This document shows, piece after piece, positions 34,569 through 48,483 of a stretch of DNA of 64,000 nt; position 1 is the stretch's first letter; each line of letters starts with the position of its first letter. Under the pieces are notes generated by a model. That model saw only the letters and a program-made list of their open reading frames with translations. It was not told the origin of the DNA and did no database searches. Source of the stretch: Scylla paramamosain (Eukaryota; Arthropoda; Malacostraca; Decapoda; Portunidae); the NCBI RefSeq assembly GCF_035594125.1, contig NW_026973671.1:516001-580000 (forward strand), written 5' to 3'. Both the position numbers and the translations under genes were made by a program.

Positions 34569-35345
34569 CAGTGGAACCTCAGTTACTGAATGTCTCCCTC
34601 TCCGAACAACTCTGTTTTTGAACAAAAATTTTAACTCCTAATTGCTTTGATTACTGTACCATAATTTGGTTTTCAAACAAAGTTACTCGATTTCAAATAC
34701 TACAACACGTAACAAAAGCTGCCATTTATTACTAATTTATAGTTTCTATAAATATTTCCTTTGGAGGAGAGACACAGAGGGTAAGACAGTAATTCAATCT
34801 TTGAAATAAGTTAAATATGATCCTACTGAAGAACCTCAATGTAAACAAACAAGGTTCGGGGCTCAGGAGTAATCCCAAGCCTCCTGTGGCTCTCCCGATG
34901 AGCCACAATGCCATCACTACTGCACAACTGCATTTTTCCAGTAGCTTTTCCCAGCAGCAAGATGTCTAAGTGTTATGATCACCTTCATTTTTGGCAGCGA
35001 GTGGGTTGCTCCTCTCTGTCTCTGTAAGGCTTCCCTCACTTCATGGGTGACAAAGAGAAAGCCAGCATGGTCTAAACAATATCTTTTGATGAGTACTGTA
35101 TCACTAAGTTCATTCAATACAGCTTTTCTGAATAAAAAAATTCTAAGCTGGAGATGCTGTGGAGCAGCCATCTTAGCAGCGGGAGTGTTGGTCATTACCC
35201 ACTAAGACATGGTGGATGCGAGTCTGAGAATGGATTAATCTATTTTAGAATGACTCCTGTGGGGAAAATAGTATCGGTTTTCAAACATTTTGGATTTGGA
35301 ACGACATTTACGAACAAATTAAGTTAAAAAACTGAAGTTCCCCTG
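34569..35345. mobile_element. Tigger/mariner-like MITE, 777 bp
   Basis: The left end CAGTGGAACCTCAGTTA (preceded by TA) and the inverted right end AACTGAAGTTCCCCTG match at 14 of 17 positions. The right flank reads CATA, so the expected TA duplication is blurred. Subterminal words such as GAACGACATTTACGAAC recall Tigger/pogo ends. No transposase. The centre is shared with 14651-15270. Confidence 0.65.
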
Positions 35346-35649
35346 CATAAGGATTCACTGTTGAATGAAAGATAAAGCAAAAGAGATAAAGATGAAGTTG
35401 AAACTGTCCTCCTCATATTCAAAGTAATGAGGAGTTCTGGATACTTCCCTTGCAGAGTCAAAATCAGTTCAAACTGGCAGGAACTGTATCAGATGAAGAG
35501 GCTTGCTGACAAATAAAAGTAAAACAATGCAGATGTAACACAACTGCTCACTGTCAACTACGACAATGTAAAACTAGAGATATAAAATAGGAACACACTG
35601 ATAAATAAAGCAAAAACAATTGACATGTAGGATATCTGAACCAACTGTA

Positions 35650-35673
35650 TAAAAAAAAAAAAAAAAAAAAAAA
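35650..35673. repeat. Poly(A) run
   Basis: 24 A residues in a row with no recognisable retroposon attached. Confidence 0.9.
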
Positions 35674-35747
35674 ACTGTTCATAAAGCAACACAAACAACA
35701 TGCAAAATGAAGCTGAAACTTTCCTTCTTGGTAGTGAAGTGACATAC

Positions 35748-35810
35748 CTCTCTCAGCATTGCAAGGGGCCTGGGCTGCTCCCTTCCCCTTGGCCCCCTTA
35801 GAGGTTTTGT
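35748..35810 (-). CDS. Gene 1 internal exon, 63 nt
   Basis: Acceptor ACACACCCCCAG and a strong donor GAGAG|GTATGT bound a 63-nt exon of phase 1 on both sides. It reads KTSKGAKGKGAAQAPCNAER, a Lys/Ala-rich basic segment. Both split codons are G-joined and in frame with the 40418-40570 and 29020-29139 exons. Because 63 is a multiple of three, it could be a cassette exon. An earlier acceptor 34 nt upstream (TTTTGCAG) would bring stops in all frames. Confidence 0.55.
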
Positions 35811-35899
35811 CTGGGGGTGTGTTCACTCAGGGCGGGAGGGATTGGGGACACCTGCAAAATGTGGCCACTTGAGAGATGGGACAGCCACCCTTGAGGAGT

Positions 35900-36062
35900 C
35901 ACCCAGACAACCAGCCAGCCAGCCCACAGTGGACTAGTCAGCCAGATAGCCAGCCAGTCAGCTAGTCAGCAAGAAAACCAACCAGCCAGCCGGTCAGCCA
36001 GGCATCCAACCAGTCAGTTAGTTAGCCAGCCAGCCAACCAGAAAGCCAGAAAGCCAGCCAGC
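35900..36062. repeat. Degenerate (CAGC)n tetranucleotide repeat
   Basis: CCAG, CAGC and CAGT tetramers in an interrupted run. Confidence 0.85.
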
Positions 36063-36084
36063 CCAAAGAAAACACTACACACAG

Positions 36085-38430
36085 AGGAGGAGAGGCACTA
36101 CAAAGACTAAATTTGGTATTATTAAGAGAAGTGGACATTGTTGAACACATGAACTACAATCATCCTGTAGGAAAAAGTGATTGTGTGATGGTAAGGTTTC
36201 ATATCAAAGAAAAAGAAGAGGAAAGTAGATGGGAAAATTATAAGGATGAAATATTTAGCTATGGTAAAACTAACTTCAAATAAATGATGAGATACTTTGG
36301 TAAGATGGACTGGAGTGCCTTTATTACAGCAAAAGATGTGCAGAAGTAGGAAGCATTAGTCACTAGGTATATATAAGAAAGAGTGAAAAGATGTGTACCA
36401 AAAGGAAACACAAAGATAAGATATAACAAAGACTGGTATAACAGAAGATGTGAAGTTAAAGTTGAAGGATGCATTTGACAAAGTACCACACTGAAGATTG
36501 ATATGAAAGATATAAACACAATAAGAAGAAAATAAAAACACAAAGACTGCTATAAAAGAATATGTGAAGTAGTGAGGGAGGAGAGGAAGAAGGCATGGAA
36601 TAGATGGAGGTGAAAAATGCAAAGATGTGGCAAAACTACACCACTACAAGAAATGACTGTGTAAGGGTTATTACAGAAGAAAGGACAAGTTATGAGAACG
36701 ATGTTATGGACAAATGTAAAGAGGAACCAAAACTATTCTTCAGGTGTGTGAGGAGCACAATGAAAACAAAGAAGGTGAATGGTCAAATGTGTGAGGATCT
36801 GGCTGACATGGCAGAGATGATGAATAAGAGTTTTCATTTAGCGTTCACAATGAGAGGATATTTGTGGGGCAAAGTGAGATGAGTGAAAAAATGGGTCCAG
36901 GGAAAATCCAGGTGACTGAGGAAGACATGTGGAAACAGTGTGAGGGACTAGATGTTAGAAAGGCCCCTGGACCCAAAAAAGTGTTGGGATGGATACTGAA
37001 AGAATGCAATCAGCAGGTGACATGGGTGGTGCACAGTATTACTGAGAGTTCCTTAAATGAAAGTAGAGTCCTGCTTAAATGAAAGAGAGTAAAAAATAAT
37101 TCCAATTTATAAAGGTGGTAACAAGAAGAGGCGATGAACTACAGACCAGTGTCTCTAACAAGTGTGGTATGTAAAATGTCTGAAAGATTAAAGAAGGATA
37201 AATTAATGCATTACCTAGAAAATGAAGTGATGATAAAACAATTTGGATTTAGAAGACAGAGGTCATGTATTATAAACCTGATGAGTTTTTATTCAAGAGT
37301 GGTGGATACAATACAAGAGAGGAATGGGTGGGCAGACTGTGTATATTTAGCCCTGAAGAAAGCCTTTGATAAAGTGCCACACAGGAGACTGCCATGGAAG
37401 ATGGAGCATGATGATGGTCTGAGGGATGGCCTGCTGGGATGGATGGAGAATTTCTTGACTGAGAGAGAGATGAGAACCGTGGTAAAAGATTGGGAGTCAT
37501 CACAGAGGAAAACTGAAAGTGGAGTACCCAAAAGCTCAGTGCTGGCACCAGTCATATATGAATGATATGATACAGAGTGTGAATAGCTACATGAGCCTTC
37601 TGTGCAGATGATGCCAAGTTCCTGAAAGAGTTGAGAGTGAGGAAGATTGTGGAGTGTTGCAAGAGGATCTGAACAAGATATTGGAGTGGAGTCATAGATG
37701 GGAAATGGAGTTTAATCCAGAGAAATGTAAAGTAATGGAATTTGGAAAGAGTGAGAGAAGAGTAAAAGGAAATTATGTGTTGAAAGGTGAGAGGTTGAGT
37801 AAAGCAGAGGAGGAAAACGATCTGGGTGTTACGGTCAGTGGAAATTTGATCCCATAGAAACACATTAGCAGAACTACAGGAGAAACCTATAATTTGTTAA
37901 GCCTATAATTTGTTGAGAGGAATAAGGCCATCTTTTGAGTATAACAATGAAAAGATGATCAGGAAGATGATTATATCACTGATTTGACCTAGACTGAAAT
38001 ATGCAGCTGTAGTGTGCTCATTCTACATGAAAAAGGATGTAATGAAGTCGGAGAAAGCTGAGAGATGGTACCAAGAGTCGTTTGTCATACGAAGAGAGAC
38101 TGGCAGAGTTGCACCCACCAATACTGGAAAAAAGGAGAGAAAGGGGAGACTTGACTGCTATACACAAAGCACAGGAGGAAGTGGAGGAGGTGGACCAGAG
38201 TGACTTGATGGTTTAGGATACGTGAGATATTAGAGGACATGGAAAGAGGCTGAAGAAGAGTACTTGTAAAAGAGACATCAAAAAAATATAGTTTCCCACA
38301 AAGAAGTACAGATGTATAGAACAGTCTGGATAAGGAAATAGTAAATGCAAGAGGTATACATGGATTCAAGGCTAAACTGTATATTAAAAGATATGGAGAT
38401 GGGATAGCACCAGCATACCTCTTGTCCCAT
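36085..38430 (+). mobile_element. CR1-like family B retrotransposon, copy 1
   Basis: The plus strand starts with the end of an endonuclease (HMNYNHPVGKSD near 36150). The linker follows (CVRVITEERTSYENDVMDKC at 36660; KAPGPKKVLGWILKECNQQV at 36960), then the polymerase: MNYRPVSLTSVVCKMSERL at 37134, FGFRRQRSCIINLMSFYSRV at 37240, KKAFDKVPHRRLPW and ESGVPKSSVLAP. At the YADD site the sequence is broken (near 37600). EFNPEKCKVMEFGKSERR and a C-terminal KKYSFPQRSTD end at about 38400. Several stops. Best match by motif order is the CR1/L2 group. Confidence 0.8.
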
Positions 38431-39109
38431 AAAACTGGATATTGAAGGAATGTAGAGAACAACTGGCTTATAAAATTCACAGTCTAGTGGTGACATCACT
38501 ATCACAGGGAAGAGTACCAAAAGATTGGAAGAGAGCGAATATTACACCAATATTCAAAGGAGGAAATAAAGAAGACCCAATAAATTATAGACCAGTGTCC
38601 TTGACTAGTGTTGTAGGAAAACTGTGAAAGAAAAATAAAGGAGAGATAGATGGAACACTTGGAAAGAGATAAAGTTTTGGTAAATTGTCAATTTGGATTT
38701 AGGAGGGGAAGATCATGCTCCATGAACTTACTGTCCTTTTATTCAAGAGTAGTCGACATTGTGCAGGAGAGAGACAGATGGGTGGATGGTGTCTACTCAG
38801 ACTTGAAGAAAGCGTTTGACAAAAGTACCACACCAAAGATTGCTATGGAAGATAAAAAAATATGGAAAAATTGGAGGAAGACTGCTGGAGTGGATGGAGG
38901 ACTATCTGGATGATAGAGAGATGAGAACTGTAATACAAGACCAGAATTCATCTTGGCTGAAAGTAACTAGTGGTGTCCCACAGGGGTCAGTGTTGGGACT
39001 GATAATGTTTGTAATGTATGTGAATGACATAAATGAAGAAATAGATAGTTATATGGACTTATTTGCAGATGATGCTAAGCTGATGAGAAGGATAGAAAAT
39101 GTAAATGAC

Positions 39110-39185
<76 letters not shown>

Positions 39186-39345
39186 GTTTATTATTTAGGC
39201 AGTTAACAAACTGAAAATGTACATAGGGGGTGGGGAAATACTTAACATTAATCCTAAAGGTAAGTCTAATCTAGAAGGGACTACTGATTGATGGCTCGCA
39301 CCATGGTGGGAATCGCACTGTTTCTGTACTGGTACCGGTACTGGT
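39110..39345 (-). mobile_element. Foreign retroposon 3' tail inserted in family B
   Basis: About 24 AAT units (39112-39183) are followed by AAAGTTTATTATTTAGGCAG and about 150 bp ending near GGTACTGGTACT. On the minus strand this is a 3' end with AATAAACTTTATTATT and a trinucleotide tail. It separates RIENVND from LQDDLNK of the host polymerase. Confidence 0.7.
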
Positions 39346-39808
39346 ACTGCAAGATGATTTAAATAAGATAAATAGATGGAGTAAATCTTGGCAAATGGAA
39401 TTCAATTTAAGTAAATGTAAAGTAATGGAGTTTGGTAAGAGTAAGAAAAGAATACAATATCATTATGAGATGGATGGTGTGAAGTTACAGAAATCAAAAG
39501 AGGAAATGGATTTGGGAGTAACAGTTACTGAAAATTTGACTCCATACAGACACATTGATAAAATTACTGGAAAGATGATGAATTTGTTAAAAAGAATGAG
39601 AATGGCATTCTCACATTTGGATAAAGAAATGATAAAAAAAAGTTGTTGATTTCCATGATAAGATCAAGACTGGAAGTGTGGTCTCCTCATACAAGGAGGA
39701 ATATTATAAAATTAGAAAGAGTACAAAGAGCAGTCACTAAGATGGTTCCAGAGTTGAGCAAGTCAACCTAGGAAAAGAAATTAAGAATGTTGGAAATTCC
39801 TACCCTTG

Positions 39809-39946
<138 letters not shown>

Positions 39947-40417
39947 TTTAATAAACACCTATAGAATGGTAAATGGTATGGAAAATGTGTTTTATAACTT
40001 TAGACACACAGAGTACAAGGGGACACAATAAGAAGTTGAAGAAAGTTAACTGTAGAAGAGACATTAAGAAGTATAGTTTTCCTCACAGAAGTGTGAACAA
40101 ATGGAATGAACTCAGTGAAGACATTGTCAATGCCGTAACTGTCCACGCTTTTAAGACCAAACTAGATAGGTATAGAGACGAGATACTATGAGATTACTCC
40201 TCTCCTTACCACTCAGTCATGAACAAAATAATACTCAGCAAAATAATCAAACAAATAAAAGAAAGGTTTATAATATTTTAAGTTTTCTTGATCCACATCA
40301 CACTAACACTTCTGGAAAATCTTTATCCCCTTAATAAGGATCCAGTTATCTACAAGTGCCACCTCAGGGCTCCTCCCTAGATGGCCTGTAGACTGTACAC
40401 AGGGACTTTTACAATAC

Positions 40418-40570
40418 CTGAAATGCATTCCTTCCCAACAGTGGTGAGAGGCAGGGGAGTGATATGCTGTGACCCTTCACAAAGGAGCACCTCAGGCTGC
40501 TGCCTCACACCAGCATGGTCTGTGGCTGGGGAAGTGTCCTCTCCAGGCTTCTCCCCATATGCTGAGGATT
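40418..40570 (-). CDS. Gene 1 internal exon (most 5' found)
   Basis: Acceptor TTGTCTTTCCAG and donor TTTCAG|GTATTG bound 153 nt, phase 1 on both sides. The frame is open for 50 codons: SSAYGEKPGEDTSPATDHAG, VRQQPEVLLCEGSQHITPLP, LTTVGKECIS. The other frames stop. An imperfect duplicate with a broken frame lies 1.6 kb upstream at 42068-42261. Upstream exons and the start codon were not found in the window. Unknown family. The polar, Pro/Glu-rich exons together suggest a long flexible tail region. Confidence 0.6.
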
Positions 40571-40639
40571 CTGGAAAGACAAAGACAACTAACTTATATA
40601 GAGAAGACTACATTAAGGTGCCAATCTCAATAGAATATG

Positions 40640-41130
<491 letters not shown>

Positions 41131-41159
41131 ATACACCATACATTTATTTATTTATTTTT

Positions 41160-41960
41160 TGTTGCCAAGGGCAACAAAAATCCAATAAAAAAAATGCCCA
41201 CTGAAATGCCAGTCCCATAAAAGGGTCAAAGCAGTAGTCAAAAATTGATGGATAAGTATCTTGAAACCTCCCTCTTGAAGGAATTCAAGTCATAGGAAGG
41301 TGGAAATACAGAAGCAGGCAAGGAGTTCCAGAGTTTACCAGAGAAAGGAATGAATGATTGAGAATACTGGTTAACTCTTGCATTAGAGAGGTGGACAGAA
41401 TAGAAGTGAGAGAAAGAAGGTCTTGTGCAGCGAGGCCGACATGGATGGATAAGGCCCCTGTACAGAGTTAGCAGCTGTGGGGGTGAGGAAAACTGGTGGA
41501 GACAACTCAAAGTGCTTAACTGTTTTAGCTAGAGATGAGATGTGAAATTTCCATTTTAGGTTACTAGTAAAGGACAGGACATTCCTGAATGCTTGGACAT
41601 CTACAAAAAGATGTGGAAAGATGCGGAGTGATATCATCACCAGCATAGGAGTGAACGTGACAATGATTTTTGGTTAGAAAATTATTGATGAATACCAGAA
41701 AGAGTGGATGACAGGACAGATCCCTGGGAGGAGAAGAATGGTGACCAGTTAGAAGATTATTGATGAATACCATAAACAGTGGGTGACAGGACAGATCCCT
41801 GAGAGAAGAAGAATGGTGACCAGTTATATCATTGATGAACAGCAGAGAGAGTGGGTGACAGGACAGATCCCCGAGGAACATGACTTAGGAGAAGAATGGT
41901 GACTGTCTGTCACTGGAGCAATAGAACAGTTAGAAAAGAAACTTGAGGTTAAGTTACAGA
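41160..41960 (-). mobile_element. Non-LTR family A, 3' half with in-frame triplication
   Basis: 3' end at GTTGCCAAGGGCAACAAAAATCC, then C-terminal (RVNQYSQSFIPFSGKLWNSL) and polymerase segments on the minus strand. In the YADD region (YAGDD here) the block coding roughly RDLSCHPLFLVFINN is present three times (41690-41885) with 75- and 72-bp spacing. Otherwise it is colinear with the copy at 49.2 kb and dead. Confidence 0.8.
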
Positions 41961-42067
41961 GAAGGATAGGAGAGTGCAAAGAAGAGTTGGATGAAGGTGT
42001 TTACAGGGCACAGCACAGACCTAGGTAATTGCAATACACATTACATACCTGGGGACTTTTACAATAC

Positions 42068-42261
42068 CTGAAATGCATTCCTTACTGACAGTGGTGAGAG
42101 GCAGGGGAGTGATATGGTGCGACCCTTCACAAAGGAGCACATCAAGGGGAGTGATATGGTGCAATCCTTTACAAAGGAGCACCTCAGGCTGCTGCCTCAC
42201 ACCAGCATGGTCTGTGACTGGTGAATGTCCTCTCCAGGCTCCTCCCCAGATGCCATGGATT
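42068..42261 (-). pseudogene. Decayed duplicate of the gene 1 exon at 40418-40570
   Basis: Keeps both splice sites (TGTCTTTCCAG and TTTCAG|GTATTG) and most of the exon sequence. It has lost one base in the ACTTCCCCAGC-type stretch, which shifts the frame to a TGA after HQSQTMLV, and it carries a 42-bp internal duplication (the CACAAAGGAGCAC block occurs twice). The length of 194 equals 153 plus 42 minus 1. Similarity stops within about 20 bp outside the exon on both sides. Confidence 0.75.
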
Positions 42262-42367
42262 CTGGAAAGACAGAGACAGCAGAAGCACTCCCTGCAGCTG
42301 ATGGCAGCAGCATTTGGCCACAAAGTTGTGCATGCTCCTGTGCAGTACCTACTGAGGGATTTATAAA

Positions 42368-43560
42368 GTTTAATGTGAATTAATGCAGTTTTATTTTGAA
42401 GGAGTTTTCCATTTGTGGTGATTTGTACAGAGTTATCTAAGATGCTGGGTGTGTCATAAGGTCCAAGCCAGTCCTCCTCAAGCCAGGAACCTTTCCTTCC
42501 TTGCTTTTTATTATTCTTTACAACAACTTTCATTCCAATCTTAAAGTCAAATGACTTATGTCCTTTAGCTTTCCTCATTTCATATTATTTCTTTTGTTCA
42601 GCTTGTGCTTTAGCAACATGACTGCCAACTTTTTCTTTTATGGCTGTCAAGCGACTCTTTCTTGATTCCACTGACTCATCTGAGGGGCTCAAATTTGGGA
42701 ATTCTAAAATATCAACTTTTTCATGAAGATCATTTTGGTGCAGTTCAACAAACAGTGTTGGCTGTCTACCAAACTTCAAGAAAGAGGGAGAACACTTTAT
42801 TGAAGCTTGCATTGATGTTCATATACCAAACAGAGCAGCCTCCGAGTGTTTGTCCCAGTCATTCTGATTCTCATTTACCAATTTAGTTAAAGAGCCCTTC
42901 AGCGTCTGGTTGGTCCTCTCATCCTGGCCATTAGTTTGGGGGTGGCAAGCAAGTGTTACAAGGTGCTTCACTTGGACAATGGAAAAGAGTGTCATTTAAT
43001 GTATTACAGAATTCCTTTCCCTGATCAGTTAAGGTTTTCCCTGGGGGACCAGAACAGTGGAAAATACTCTGCAATACATCACATACCAGATCAGCAGATT
43101 TTGAAGGCAGTGGAAATGCCTCTATAAATCTGGAGTGTAAGTCTGTTAAAGTAAAGATGTCCTTGTTGCCAGACTGAGTTTCTTTTAGGGCCCCATCAAA
43201 TCTACATCAACCATCTGCCAAGGGCCTTCACTCTTAATAGGATTCAGGACTGGTGCTACAGTTTTCATCTTTTCAGATCTCTGACATCAGTCACACTCAC
43301 CTGTCCAATTCACTACACCTTTCTTAATGCCTATGCAATAAAATCTCTCTGTAGTTTTGGCAATAGTTTTAGTGATGCCCATGTGAGCTCCTCCTCTACT
43401 GGAGTCATGAACATCCTGAAATACTTTCCTTTTCTGCTCCCTGGTGAATATGACCATTTTCACCTGAATTGGTCCTCCTTCCTTTGCTCTGCAGGTGTAC
43501 TGGATTCTGTCTGGGCCACCATCTGCAATTTTTAGTAATCCTAATACCATACAATCACAA
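42368..43560 (-). pseudogene. Retroviral-type integrase of a Ty3/gypsy or Ginger element, broken
   Basis: The minus strand reads through an integrase in order: zinc-binding HDSSRGGAHMGITKTIAKTT with Cys residues at WTGECD and CQ (one stop between them); core WQMVDVDLMGP and LTDQGKEFCN for the two catalytic Asp; then HPQTNGQDERTNQTLK carrying the Glu after a frame shift; and KCSPSFLKFGRQPTLF. The C-terminal SH3-like tail is GMKVVVKNNKKQGRKGSWLE then WLGPYDT. The enzyme joins element DNA to the genome. There are at least two frame shifts and two stops. No LTRs or reverse transcriptase were seen nearby. Confidence 0.8.
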
Positions 43561-43599
43561 AGTGTGCCATGGGAAGGAGGGAGACTAATATAGAATTTT

Positions 43600-45640
<2,041 letters not shown>

Positions 45641-47281
45641 TAACTATCCCACCACAAGTTTGTTCATTGTAACATGACTCGCTCTCTCTGCTGCACATAA
45701 AGGAATTAAATATATGCAGCACTCAATCCCCTATTCATTTACTCACAAACAGTATATCAGTATGGCACAATAACGTCAATTTGGGCTTGTTCCCTGACTT
45801 ACCCAGAGTACGTTGTGTTGAGGACCGGATACATGTCCATTATAGCATAACTCGCTATGTTTACTGCACTTTCAGTAGCAAGGTATATGAAACATTAAAT
45901 TTTCCATCTATTTACACACTAACAATATCTCAATACGCCATAACGCCAAAATGAGCTTCTTTCCCGGTCAGTCATGGCCATCACTATTTAAGGACCAAAT
46001 ATACGTGTAATACTTCATATTTGCTTACTTTTCTCTGCACACAATATTTTTTTTACTGCATATACAACATTGCGATACATACATTGCTAGTAACTGTACA
46101 CACTAAGCATGCACACCTCCATATTCCCGTTGTAAGCCGCCACGCCACACTAAGGTTTCAGCAAGTCCTGGCGTCGTCTGCTGCCGGGCCGGGGATGCAC
46201 AGAAGACGCACCTCAACAAGAACAGAACAGAACAGATAGGAAGTTGGTGAAGGGTAAAGAGTTTGGACAGAAGAAGACAAAAAGAAGGGAAAATGAAAGA
46301 CAGTAAAAGAATGAATGTTTGTGGGCAGAACAGATTGTTATTTTTCTTTTGTTGACTAATATTGAGAAGGCGCCAGCTCGTATTCTGTTAATTTAAGCAT
46401 TTTTACCCTGCCTAAGAGGTTGCCTTTAATTATTTATTTATTGTTCCGTATAACAAGTAGAACCCAACTAAACAGTGTCCACGCCACACTTTATACTGGC
46501 CGCCTGACACCCTGAACAAGCTCTCCGCTTAATGATAAGGCATAATTTTGCAATGTCCTTGATAGTTTACACCCATTCTATATTCACAAATTATTCTTGA
46601 ACATTTCTGCTAATGGTCCCACGTACTCCTGGATTATAACACCGTCTAATGATAATTTTTGGATCTAAATATTAACAAAGAATTTCTTTCAAAATAAAGA
46701 ATATTATCAGTACTGGCATATTTTCTCTTAATCTACAATGTTTAGTGATTGTGATTTTCCTGTGGCTGGCCCAGGAGAACCCGGGAATATGGTTATTTTC
46801 CAGTGCCTTGTAAACTAAGGGATATTACTCTGTACCATTTCAAAATATCAACAATTAATTTAACAATTTCTAGCTTATAATTTCATTTAATTTTCTTGTT
46901 CTAAAATTTTATTGATTCCAAAAGTATATACAAGTTTTTGTTTACACAACCAAGAAGTAAATTTTTATATTTATGACCGTTCCTTTAGGCTATAAAAAAT
47001 ATTTCATGGCATTATTATTATTTGGATGGTATTGTCTTCTCTTTTTTTTCTTTTTTTTTCCTATTGGTATTTTGTGCCATGACATCCACACAAGCAAATC
47101 TCTGCCTATAACGTGTGCTGCTCATCGCTTGCATCTTGAAACACGATTCCTTCGAATATATTGGCTAATTACTCGTTTATTCCTTATTTTTGTAGATAAT
47201 TCTAGATAACAGAACTGCATCCCTGAGGGGAGGCTGTACACAAGGCTATCCCGCATGCTGCCTCGGCCAGCCGCACACCAG

Positions 47282-47282
<1 letters not shown>
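45641..47282. other. No supported gene; GC-rich patch at 46110-46225
   Basis: Mostly AT-rich. The patch at 46110-46225 has several CpGs (CGCCACGCCACAC, GGCGTCGTCTGCTGCCGGGC) and could be a promoter or first exon, but no start codon or donor could be tied to a neighbouring gene. Confidence 0.35.
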
Positions 47283-47618
<336 letters not shown>

Positions 47619-47627
47619 TCCTTGCAG

Positions 47628-47862
47628 GTGCCTCCTTACTACCTATATACTGACTGACCACCGTCTTGACTACCACCACAGTAACCACTATTACTACTAC
47701 AACTACCACCACCACCAACATTGTTCGCCACCACAGTTCGTCTGCCACAACCACAAGTGCATCCTACCACAATTTAAATGTGATGATTATGACCACTGTG
47801 GTGATGGCAGTGATGAGATGGATTGTGGTAGTAGTGGTGGTGGTGGTGATGGTGGCTGGGAA
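47628..47862 (+). CDS. Gene 2 exon with an LDL-receptor class A domain
   Basis: Acceptor TATTATCCTTGCAG opens a frame that begins with a His/Tyr/Asn-rich stretch encoded by TAC/CAC repeats and then gives a complete LDLa module at 47722-47826 (35 residues): six Cys in the right spacing, the calcium site [16 protein letters not shown], and CILPQFK. LDLa modules are extracellular, disulphide-bonded and calcium-binding. They are common in secreted proteases and receptors next to SRCR domains. The 3' limit is uncertain: GAA|GTAATG at 47862 or TTG|GTAGGT at 47871 both keep phase 0. A 15-bp minisatellite follows. The parent gene could be a neurotrypsin/Tequila-like protease or another LDLa-SRCR protein. 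Confidence 0.8.
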
Positions 47863-47904
47863 GTAATGTTGGTAGGTGGAAAACATGACTACAGTGGAAA
47901 TGTT

Positions 47905-48150
47905 ATGGTATGTACAATTGTAGTAGTTATAATTGTGGTAGTTACAATTGTGGTAGTTACAATTGTGGTAGTTACAATTTTGGTGGTTACAATTGTGGTA
48001 GTTACAATTGTGGTAGTTACAATTATGGTAGTTACAATTTTGGTGGTTACAATTGGTGGTAGTTACAATTGTGGTAGTTACAATTTTGTTGGTTACAATT
48101 GTGGTAGTTACAATTGTGGTAGTTACAATTGTGGTAGTTACAATTGTTGA
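47905..48150. repeat. 15-bp minisatellite (TTGTGGTAGTTACAA)n
   Basis: About 16 copies with a few TTT or GGT variants. Each unit is nearly palindromic at its ends (TTGT..ACAA). It reads as VVVTI or CGSYN repeats in different frames. Its place after a likely donor makes it intronic. Confidence 0.9.
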
Positions 48151-48237
48151 AGTTTAAGATATTTTAATTAAGAATTGTGGTTACTACTACTACTACTACT
48201 ACTACTGTTACTAACCTAACCCTTTACTCTTATTCAG

Positions 48238-48348
48238 ATTCGCATCATCAACAACAACAACAACAACAACAAAAATGATGGCAGTAGTAGCAGTAGTAGT
48301 GAATGGTCATACATATGTGATGACTATTTTGACTATCAGGCAGCCGAT
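48238..48348 (+). CDS. Gene 2 exon: first part of an SRCR domain
   Basis: Branch-like CTAACC and acceptor TTTACTCTTATTCAG open a frame reading IRII, a poly-Asn run (AAC repeats), a poly-Ser run (AGT/AGC repeats), then EWSYICDDYFDYQAAD. The last part is the scavenger receptor cysteine-rich signature (W..ICDD.F....A). The continuation VACRSMGYEGG is found at 52513 in phase 0, so I end the exon at GAT|GTTGTG, a weak donor. Local sequence reads on as VVCRTIVLKEP and a stop, so an unspliced end is the alternative. Confidence 0.7.
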
Positions 48349-48483
48349 GTTGTGTGTCGGACTATCGTCTTAAAGGAGCCGTAAAATTTACTAGGAATAA
48401 CTATTTCGGTGATAGTAATAGTGGTAAGCAATAGTAGTAGTAGTAGTAGTAGTAATAGTAGTAGTAGTAGTAGTAGTTAAATT

